NCBI GenBank assembly: GCA_029245785.1
Contig: JAQWOR010000060.1
Coordinates: forward strand, 1 to 58,920
Direction of reading: 5' to 3'
Source: Polaribacter sp.
GTDB lineage: Bacteria > Bacteroidota > Bacteroidia > Flavobacteriales > Flavobacteriaceae
Length of the DNA: 58,920 bases
Shown: positions 41,073 to 48,171 of the stretch, piece by piece
Layout of the letters: the number at the start of each line of letters is the position of its first letter
Numbering within the stretch: the stretch's first letter is position 1
Translations under genes and position numbers: made by a program
Notes under the pieces: model-generated
Databases searched by the model: none
What the model was told of the DNA's origin: nothing
Seen by the model: only the letters and a program-made list of their open reading frames with translations

Positions 41073-42485
41073 TTATTTCAATCCTGCAATAGCATCTTCT
41101 GCCAACATCTCATTGGTTTCTTTTTGCACTTTTTTCAAAATTACTGCCAGTACTTCTTTTGTCATATCGCCTGAAGTTGAAAGCTCTTTATCTGCAATCA
41201 TATTTAGCAATGCTTTGTCTTGTGCGCGTCCTTTTTTCATGGCTATTGAATACGGTATATCTTCCTTAAAAGTAACCATAGCATATTTTGAAAAATACTC
41301 TGTTGGAAAGTTTTTTTCCAACTCCATTTCTAACCTTCTCTTTTCTTTAAACAATGGATTGGTTACATGATCTCTCATTTCAAAATAGTTCTCTTCAGCC
41401 AAATCTCCAATCGCATCTGTATCTTCCTTGCGTGCTTTTTCAAACTCTTTAAACACACGCTCCCAATCTCCTTCGTGCTTGCTTAAAATAGCATCAAACA
41501 CTGTTACATCTTCAAAAGAAGCGTTCATTCCTTGTCCATAAAATGGCACAACAGCATGTGCTGCATCGCCCATAATAAGTGTTTTATGCTGGTAGTACCA
41601 AGGGGCGCATTTTACCGTTCCTAATGCTCCTGTTGGGTTGTTAAAAAATTCTGCTGCAATATTCGGAATCAATGCGAAAGCATCTGGAAATTGAGTCTTA
41701 AAAAATGTCTTGATTTTTTCTTCGGATGACAAACTCTTAAAATTATAAACTCCCTCTTCACGCCCTAAAAATAAGGTTACTGTAAAACTTCCGTCCATAT
41801 TTGGTAAGGCAATCAACATATATTCTCCACGTGGCCAAATATGCAAATGCTCTTTACTTAGCTGATGATTTCCGTTGGCATCTGCGGGGATTTCAAGTTC
41901 TTTATAACCATGTGTTAAATAATTTTGCGAATAACTAAACAGAAACTTTCGTTCTAAATAATAACTTTTTCGAAGCACAGAACCTGCTCCATCAGTTCCA
42001 AGAATGGCTGTAGCAGTCACAGAAAATGTTTCTTTTGTCTCAGCACATTCAAAATGGGCCTTGTTATTTTCAAGATCTACCGAGGTACACCTTTTATTAA
42101 AATAAATGCTTACATTTTCATGCTTTTCAGCTTCGGTCAATAGAAGCCCATTCAAATCGCCACGAGAAATGGAGTTGATATATTCTCCTTCTCTGCCCGA
42201 ATACTCAGAGCTAAAGGTATTTCCTGCTACATCATGAATTAATCTTCCAGACATTGGAATGCAAATTTCACGTGCTTTTTCTTCCATTCCTACTAACCGT
42301 AAAGCTTTAAATCCACGATCAGACAAAGCCAAGTTAATTGATTTTCCTGCAGAAATATCTGTTGTTCTTAAATCAGGTCTGCTTTCATAAACTGCTACTT
42401 GATGCCCTCTTTGTGCCAAACGTAATGCCAACAATGAGCCGCATAATCCGGCGCCGACAATAAGTATGTTTTCTTTTTTATTCAT
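41073..42485 (-). CDS. kmo: Kynurenine 3-monooxygenase
   Basis: 470 residues. FAD motif ILIVGAGLCGSLLALRLAQRGHQVAVYE (5-33), substrate and GD motif HKTLIMGDAAHAVVPFYGQGMNASFEDV (about 305-335), with the conserved INLALSDRG (about 50) and NYLTHGYKEL segments of KMO. It hydroxylates kynurenine to 3-hydroxykynurenine with NADPH and O2. No C-terminal membrane anchor as in eukaryotes. Second gene of the operon, 109 bases after kynU. Confidence 0.94.
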   Translation of the reverse strand: MNKKENILIVGAGLCGSLLALRLAQRGHQVAVYESRPDLRTTDISAGKSINLALSDRGFKALRLVGMEEKAREICIPMSGRLIHDVAGNTFSSEYSGREGEYINSISRGDLNGLLLTEAEKHENVSIYFNKRCTSVDLENNKAHFECAETKETFSVTATAILGTDGAGSVLRKSYYLERKFLFSYSQNYLTHGYKELEIPADANGNHQLSKEHLHIWPRGEYMLIALPNMDGSFTVTLFLGREEGVYNFKSLSSEEKIKTFFKTQFPDAFALIPNIAAEFFNNPTGALGTVKCAPWYYQHKTLIMGDAAHAVVPFYGQGMNASFEDVTVFDAILSKHEGDWERVFKEFEKARKEDTDAIGDLAEENYFEMRDHVTNPLFKEKRRLEMELEKNFPTEYFSKYAMVTFKEDIPYSIAMKKGRAQDKALLNMIADKELSTSGDMTKEVLAVILKKVQKETNEMLAEDAIAGLK

Positions 42486-42594
42486 ATGTTTCCTGAGCCT
42501 GCCTGTGCTGAATTTATTTTCAGTATTTCAAGGCTTTTTAAAATTACTTTTATATTTCTTTCTGAGAATCTGAAATAAATTCAGCTTAACTATT

Positions 42595-43857
42595 TTACAA
42601 ACATTTTTGTAAAATAGCCACCATTCGATACACATCTTCAAAACTATTATACATTGGCACAGGTGCACAACGAATTACATCAGGTTCTCGCCAATCAGTA
42701 ATTACATGACGTTCGGTTAATTTTACATGCAGACTTTTATCTGCATTTTTTACTTGAATAGACAATTGACAGCCTCTTTCTTTCGGGTTTGATGGCGTAA
42801 TTATTTTGAGATCGTCAGAATTCATTTCATGAATTAAAAACTCAAAATACCCTGTCAATTTCTCTGATTTTTCTCGCAGCACCTCCATTCCAATTTCATT
42901 AAACATATCTAAAGATGCCTTGATAGCGGCCATCGATAAAATTGGTGGATTGCTTAGCTGCCATCCTTCTGCGCCTGGCATCACATCAAAAGGTTGACGC
43001 ATGTTAAAGCGCGTTTCTTTGTTGTGATTCCACCAGCCTGAAAAGCGTGGTAAATCTTTATTATGCGCATGTTTTTTGTGTACAAACAAGCCTCCTAAAC
43101 TTCCAGGGCCAGAATTCAAGTATTTATAGGTACACCAAGCAGCAAAATCAACACCACTGTTGTGTAAATCTGGACAAATATTTCCAGCTCCGTGCGCCAA
43201 ATCGATTCCGACCATACAGTTTTTAGCATGTCCTATTTCGGCAATTCGTTGTAGGTTTAAAGATTGCCCTGTATAATAATTAACACCTCCTATAAGCAGC
43301 AGCGCTATCGCATCGCCCTGTTCTTCTACAATGGTTTCTAAATCTTCCAAGCGCAACAATTCTTCACCTTGACGAGGTTTCCATTCAATCAAACTTTCAT
43401 GGGCATCAAAACCGTGAAATTTTAATTGCGATTGCACCGCATACCGATCCGAAGGAAAGGCGTCGCTTTCAATGACAATTTTATACTTGGTTTTTGTAGG
43501 TCGATAAAAAGACACCATTAACAAGTGTAAATTTGTAGTTAAGGTATTCATGATGACAACTTCCAATGGTGTTGCGCCTACAATTTTCGCCATCGATTCT
43601 GTCAGTAACTCATGGTACGGCATCCAAGGGTTTTTTGCCTCAAAATGCCCTTCTACGCCATACTTTGCCCAATCATCTAGCTCTTGTTGAATGTATTTCT
43701 GGGTTGCTTTGGGCTGTAAGCCAAGAGAATTTCCTGTAAAATACAACCAATCGTTTCCGTTTTGATCTTTTGGAATATGAAATTGATCTCGCATGCCAAA
43801 AAGCGGATCTTTTGCGTCTTGTTGTTGGGCGTAATCTAATGTGTTTTGGTAACTCAT
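42595..43857 (-). CDS. kynU: Kynureninase
   Basis: 420 residues, fold type I PLP enzyme. Seen: FTGNSLGLQPKAT at about 40-52, SDRYAVQSQLKFHG, VGIDLAHGAGNICPDLH (PLP-ring Asp), WCTYKYLNSGPGSLGG with the Schiff-base Lys (about 237) and RFSGWWNH. It cleaves 3-hydroxykynurenine to 3-hydroxyanthranilate and alanine. First gene of the operon; its promoter sits in a palindrome (43866-43900). Confidence 0.95.
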   Translation of the reverse strand: MSYQNTLDYAQQQDAKDPLFGMRDQFHIPKDQNGNDWLYFTGNSLGLQPKATQKYIQQELDDWAKYGVEGHFEAKNPWMPYHELLTESMAKIVGATPLEVVIMNTLTTNLHLLMVSFYRPTKTKYKIVIESDAFPSDRYAVQSQLKFHGFDAHESLIEWKPRQGEELLRLEDLETIVEEQGDAIALLLIGGVNYYTGQSLNLQRIAEIGHAKNCMVGIDLAHGAGNICPDLHNSGVDFAAWCTYKYLNSGPGSLGGLFVHKKHAHNKDLPRFSGWWNHNKETRFNMRQPFDVMPGAEGWQLSNPPILSMAAIKASLDMFNEIGMEVLREKSEKLTGYFEFLIHEMNSDDLKIITPSNPKERGCQLSIQVKNADKSLHVKLTERHVITDWREPDVIRCAPVPMYNSFEDVYRMVAILQKCL

Positions 43858-43865
43858 TACATAAA

Positions 43866-43900
43866 AAAATGATTGTCTTCAAATATAAAACAATCATTTT
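43866..43900 (-). promoter_or_regulatory. kynU promoter in an 11-bp inverted repeat
   Basis: AAAATGATTGT (43866-43876) and ACAATCATTTT (43890-43900) are perfect inverted arms around a 13-base centre that contains, on the minus strand, the -7 element TATATTTG (43880-43887). A TTTG on the minus strand at 43911-43914 is 23 bases further upstream and fits a -33. The arms flank the promoter, as an operator would; on the minus strand the structure is also followed by a T-run just before the kynU ATG, so terminator or attenuator activity is possible. Confidence 0.55.
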
Positions 43901-44062
43901 GATTTTAGCGCAAAAAAGACCCCACAGGTTTCGGGAACCTCCTCCTTATAAATACACCACCTACTAAAAACTTAAAAACCTACTACAATTAAAAAATTTA
44001 TTTTCATCTTAATTAGAAAAACTAGGGTTTGGATTTTTAGATATAAAGCCGTGAAAATTATT

Positions 44063-44956
44063 TTAATTTTTATTATAAACTAAGAAGTTCCCTGTTATAC
44101 TATCTTTTTGAATCTGAATTTGAATCAAACCATCACTACTCATTATAACTCTACCAATAGGCACTTCTGTCTTAGCGAATTCTCCTTTATTATTTTTCAA
44201 CAATGACTCTCTACCATTTGGCAGGACTAACTTAAAATAACAACTATCAGAAGGAATAGCTCTAATTAAATCTAAATTTGGTTTCCATCTATTACTTTTA
44301 TAGTAATAATCTTTTACAGCTTTACCCTCTTTTAATTGAAAAAAACTATTTAAAGAACTTAAAGGGGAATAAATTTTAGATAGCAAAATAGAATCTGTAG
44401 CAATGAAGTTATTATTTTTCTTACCTCCAATTAAAATTTTTGCATTTTCTAATTCTGTCTCTGAATTTGAAATCGAAAACCTAAAACCTTCATAGCTATT
44501 GCCATCATAAAAACCTCCACTAATATAGTCTTCTCTAATAGACACACTCAAACTACCATCCCCACTTACAATTCTATCTAAATTTTCAATATTAGCTTTA
44601 GCCAGAATTCCATGATATTGAAAAAGTGCATTTCGCTGATTAGAAAATCTAATAAAAAAATAAGCGCTATCTGAACCTAAACTTGTAATTAAATTTAAAT
44701 TCGGGTTCCATCTATCATATTCCGTATAATAACTAGGATAAGGGTTTTTTATACGTATTTTTTCTAATAAAACAGAGTCTGTAGGTATAAAAACATTGTT
44801 TTTCAATGCTCCAATATAAAGCTGTGCATCTAAAACTGATCTTGTCTCATTCCAAACAGAAACAGTAACTCCGTCAAATACAGGATCAGCTCCCAGTCCA
44901 ACACAAGAAATCAATAAGAAAAAACTCGCTACTACAATGGCAATTTTTGTCTTCAT
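44063..44956 (-). CDS. Hypothetical lipoprotein with two copies of a domain
   Basis: 297 residues, lipoprotein signal ending LLISC (Cys 18), hence surface or periplasmic. The mature part is two related halves: about 31-150 and 157-292, each with NN-FI-TDS-LL-KI, a tyrosine patch, RW-PNL-LI, and SDS-YF strands (for example DRWNPNLNLI and NRWKPNLDLI). I do not recognise the family. It is a single gene on the minus strand, between kynU and the serine biosynthesis gene; no partner is evident. Upstream shows only a weak TACTTTAA. Confidence 0.8.
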   Translation of the reverse strand: MKTKIAIVVASFFLLISCVGLGADPVFDGVTVSVWNETRSVLDAQLYIGALKNNVFIPTDSVLLEKIRIKNPYPSYYTEYDRWNPNLNLITSLGSDSAYFFIRFSNQRNALFQYHGILAKANIENLDRIVSGDGSLSVSIREDYISGGFYDGNSYEGFRFSISNSETELENAKILIGGKKNNNFIATDSILLSKIYSPLSSLNSFFQLKEGKAVKDYYYKSNRWKPNLDLIRAIPSDSCYFKLVLPNGRESLLKNNKGEFAKTEVPIGRVIMSSDGLIQIQIQKDSITGNFLVYNKN

Positions 44957-45024
44957 AACACTTCTTTTTAGTTAACAGCTAATTTTAAAGTAAATATAGG
45001 CTTTTTAAATTCTTTTTCAAAAAA

Positions 45025-45077
45025 AGCCCCCATAGGTTAGATGCTGAACTTGTTTCAGCATCTAACCTATGGGGGCT
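45025..45077 (-). terminator. 24-bp perfect stem terminator of the serB-serA fusion
   Basis: Arms 45025-45048 and 45054-45077 are exact inverse copies with a 5-base loop. On the minus strand the stem ends GGGGGCT and runs into T7, 21 bases after the gene stop. Its length and structure recall repeat elements, so it may be a repeat used as terminator. Confidence 0.8.
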
Positions 45078-45098
45078 AAATCTGGTTTTCAAAAACTA

Positions 45099-46991
45099 CT
45101 AATACAATACTCTAAACTTAATAGTTCCTGCTATTTCTTTTAACTTTTTTAACGCTTTCTTATTGTACTCTTTGTCTAAATCAGTAATCACATAACCCAC
45201 CTTTTCATCTGTTGCAAGGTACTGTCCCGTAACATTGAGCTCGTATTTTGCTAGTACTTTATTGATCTGCGCCATGACTCCAGGCACGTTTTTATGAATG
45301 TGTAAAAAACGGTGCGCATTGACCTGTTTTGGCAATCTGATATTCGGGAAGTTTACTGCATCAACGGTGTTTCCAGAATTGATATACGCCATCATTTTAT
45401 TGGGCACAAAATCTGCAATGTCTTTTTGAGCCTCCTCTGTGCTTCCACCAACATGCGGTGTTAAAATTACGTTTGGCAATCCTTTTAACTCTGTATAAAA
45501 ATGGCCGTTTGCTCTTGGTTCTTTCGGATACACATCTACAGCTGCTCCTGCTAGTTTTCCACTTTCTAAGGCTTCTTTTAGAGCGACAACATCCAGCACA
45601 AAACCACGAGAAAGATTTACCAAATAAGCGCCATCTTTCATTTGAGAAATTTCTGTTGCTCCTATAAAGTTTTTATTGGCAACATTGTCATCAATATGCA
45701 AGGTAACCACATCAGAAAGTGCTAACAATTCTGAAAGTTTTTCAATTTTTGTAGCATTCCCTAACGCCAATTTATCTTCAATATCGTAATAATACACATC
45801 CATTCCGAGTGCTTCTGCGAGAATAGATAATTGCTTTCCGATATTTCCATAGCCTACAATTCCGAGTTTTTTACCTCGAACTTCACGAGAGCCATGTGCC
45901 GTTTTATTCCATTGTCCGTTGTGCAATTCTGTACTGCGTTGAAAAACACTACGCATTAACATGATAATCTCTCCAATTGCCAACTCAACTACAGAACGTG
46001 TATTGCTATATGGCGCATTAAAAACGGCTATTCCGTGTTCTTTACAAGTTGCCAAATCAATTTGTTTTGTACCAATGCAAAAAGCACCTACAAGCATCAA
46101 TTTATCAGCTGCTTTAATGACTGTTTTTGTGACCTGTGTTTTAGATCGAATTCCCAATACATGAACACCTTGTAGTTTGTCAATCAACTCCTCTTCCGTC
46201 AAACTTTTTGAAACAGTTTCAACAGAAAATCCATCTTTAGATAATGTGTCAAAAGCATCTGAATGTACGTTCTCTAACAACAATATTTTAATTCTATTCT
46301 TCGGATATGAAATATTTCTTGGCAATTTATTTACAAATAAAAATTCATCAAAATTAGGCGCAACATGATCGGCATTTTCTATGGTTTTATCACGAGAAAT
46401 ATTTTCTGTATATGCAAAAAATCGATCTGCTACACCTGCTTCACGTGCCACATAATCACTAAAACCATCGCCTATTACTTGTATTTCTCCTTCTAAATTT
46501 AAGTTTTTTATACAGGCTATTTTCCCGTTATGAGTAGACAGCACATTTTCTGAATCAAAACCAACAATTACATTGTTTTTATCAAACTCAAACGTATTGG
46601 CAAAAACTCGTTCTGAAGGAATGTTATAATCTTCTACAATTTCGTCAATAAACTCTTTAAATCCACAAGAAACCACATAAATATCATCAGAAAAATTTTC
46701 AAAAAATTCTTTATTTCTTTGAATAGAGTGTGATACTTTTTCTTTCAATTCGTTAATCAATAAAGGCAAGTCTGATTTTTTCGCATTCAACAACTTAATT
46801 CTTCTTTCTAAGGATTCAGTAAATGAAATTTCGCCATCAATTCCTAAATTGGTAATGTCAATAATTTCTTGAATAATGGCATCTCGTCTTGGATTACTAG
46901 CCAATGAAATTTCTGCCAAAACATCTAAGGCTTCTACTCGTGTCAAAGTACTATCAAAGTCGAAAATATATTTTCTTTTTACGATGTTCAT
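45099..46991 (-). CDS. serA: Bifunctional phosphoserine phosphatase / D-3-phosphoglycerate dehydrogenase fusion
   Basis: 630 residues from ATG 46991 (MNIVKRKYIFDFDSTLT); the longer frame to 47042 is not family-like. N-terminal HAD phosphatase (about 1-225): DFDSTLT motif I, VVSCGFKEF motif II, GDGFSDYVAREAG motif III/IV. C-terminal PGDH (about 235-620): NTRSVVELAIG (about 330), GIVGYGNIGKQL NAD motif, NLSRG, DVYPKEP and TPHVGGST catalytic residues, then an ACT domain (HKNVPGVMAQINKVL). It thus holds the first and last steps of serine synthesis from 3-phosphoglycerate; serC is not in the window. Fusion is known in Bacteroidetes. The downstream terminator ends it. Confidence 0.92.
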   Translation of the reverse strand: MNIVKRKYIFDFDSTLTRVEALDVLAEISLASNPRRDAIIQEIIDITNLGIDGEISFTESLERRIKLLNAKKSDLPLLINELKEKVSHSIQRNKEFFENFSDDIYVVSCGFKEFIDEIVEDYNIPSERVFANTFEFDKNNVIVGFDSENVLSTHNGKIACIKNLNLEGEIQVIGDGFSDYVAREAGVADRFFAYTENISRDKTIENADHVAPNFDEFLFVNKLPRNISYPKNRIKILLLENVHSDAFDTLSKDGFSVETVSKSLTEEELIDKLQGVHVLGIRSKTQVTKTVIKAADKLMLVGAFCIGTKQIDLATCKEHGIAVFNAPYSNTRSVVELAIGEIIMLMRSVFQRSTELHNGQWNKTAHGSREVRGKKLGIVGYGNIGKQLSILAEALGMDVYYYDIEDKLALGNATKIEKLSELLALSDVVTLHIDDNVANKNFIGATEISQMKDGAYLVNLSRGFVLDVVALKEALESGKLAGAAVDVYPKEPRANGHFYTELKGLPNVILTPHVGGSTEEAQKDIADFVPNKMMAYINSGNTVDAVNFPNIRLPKQVNAHRFLHIHKNVPGVMAQINKVLAKYELNVTGQYLATDEKVGYVITDLDKEYNKKALKKLKEIAGTIKFRVLY

Positions 46992-47043
46992 GCGATTACT
47001 TTTTCTTGTTGGTATAAAATTAAAAGGTATTAAATCTAACATC

Positions 47044-47108
47044 TCGCTAAAAAATTGGAGTTAGCTTGCCTACCGGTATCCTCAAAATTGAGTTCCATTA
47101 CTAAGCGA
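47044..47108 (-). ncRNA. Possible structured 5' leader of the serB-serA gene
   Basis: A block of higher G+C than the flanks, closed by TCGCT (47044-47048) and AGCGA (47104-47108), with an inner palindrome CTCAAAATTGAG (47081-47092) and further short pairings (GGAG...CTCC-type). It is upstream of the fused serine gene on the minus strand. No named riboswitch is recognised; only the structure and position are seen. Confidence 0.25.
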
Positions 47109-47208
47109 ACGAAATTACAACCAAAATCCTTAAAAACAAGAGAGATAACAGGGATTTTATCTATTTTTCATCAATCTATAAAAAAGGAGCCTTCCTGTTT
47201 AAAAATTA

Positions 47209-48042
47209 TCAATAAATAGCTTGAAATTTTAGAATCCCAAAAAGCAACAACCACCAAAAAACAGGTAATGCTTCTACACAAAAGGAACTGTAATATTTAG
47301 ACTGATTTTCTTTTGCTCTCATTAATAAAAATAACAGTAAAAAAGTAACCCCTAAAAACACATTTTTAAAAAGAGGGCTTGACCACAGATTAAATTCCAA
47401 CACAAGGGCTACTAACAACAACACAAAACCTAGCTTTTTAGTGTTTTCAATTCCCAGAATTTGAGGAATGGTTTTCAGATGATCTTCATCAAACTGAACG
47501 TCTCTAATATCAAATGGAATCGTTAGAACAACAATCCATAAAAAGCGCTGTAAAAAGAACAACAGCACAGAGGTGTCAAAATTATTTTTTGCAGCCATCA
47601 ATGGCAATAAGGTTGTTACACCCGCCCAAACCAAACCTATTAGCACTATTTTTAAAGCGCCTACATTGCGCAAATTAATTTTCTTTTTTCTTAAAAAAGG
47701 GATTTCATACAAGAGTGTCAATATTAAAAAGGGAATAAAAGCAACCAACGTTGCTACCGAAAGTAAACTGGCAAAATACAGCATTGCTAAAAAACAAAAC
47801 CCCGAAAAAACCTGAATAATTTTCAATCCCTCTGTTAAACTTCTGTGATGCCATTTTGCAATTCCTGCATATTTTATATAATTATATCCAGAAATTGTTC
47901 CAAAAAAGATAAAAAAATCTAAGGCTTTATGATATGGTAATTCAAAATACACCTCTGTAATTCTTACCAAAGAATATACCGCCAATGCTACATGAAGGCT
48001 AGCATTGATGTAAAATTTAAACAAGCGTTTTAAAAACTGCAT
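47209..48042 (-). CDS. UbiA-like membrane prenyltransferase homologue, degenerate motif I
   Basis: 277 residues and eight to nine hydrophobic segments. The second Asp-rich motif of UbiA is present: D178-I-R-D181-V-Q-F-D185 (FDIRDVQFDEDHLKTIPQILG). At the expected first motif (N-D-x-x-D-x-x-x-D) only SGYNYIKYAG (51-60) is seen, with no Asp. Family members move a prenyl group onto an aromatic ring in the membrane; the altered motif makes activity uncertain. A TACATTTG -7 element ends 4 bases before the ATG, so it may be a leaderless mRNA. Divergent from gcvP. Confidence 0.7.
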   Translation of the reverse strand: MQFLKRLFKFYINASLHVALAVYSLVRITEVYFELPYHKALDFFIFFGTISGYNYIKYAGIAKWHHRSLTEGLKIIQVFSGFCFLAMLYFASLLSVATLVAFIPFLILTLLYEIPFLRKKKINLRNVGALKIVLIGLVWAGVTTLLPLMAAKNNFDTSVLLFFLQRFLWIVVLTIPFDIRDVQFDEDHLKTIPQILGIENTKKLGFVLLLVALVLEFNLWSSPLFKNVFLGVTFLLLFLLMRAKENQSKYYSSFCVEALPVFWWLLLFGILKFQAIY

Positions 48043-48046
48043 AAAA

Positions 48047-48054
48047 CAAATGTA
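48047..48054 (-). promoter_or_regulatory. -7 element TACATTTG of the UbiA-like gene
   Basis: Perfect TAnnTTTG on the minus strand, 4 bases from the ATG (48042). Confidence 0.45.
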
Positions 48055-48139
48055 ATCCTTCTGTTCATAAAAGATAAAAAAAGTTAATAATTTATCTTTT
48101 TTCGAGGATATTCTATCAGAAATATCATTGGAATTTGAC

Positions 48140-48147
48140 TATTTTTG
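48140..48147 (+). promoter_or_regulatory. -7 element TATTTTTG of gcvP
   Basis: Perfect TAnnTTTG that overlaps the earliest possible start codons (TTG 48145, ATG 48148), so the real start must be downstream (48172). Confidence 0.5.
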
Positions 48148-48171
48148 ATGCGCAAAAACAAACCACTAAAA

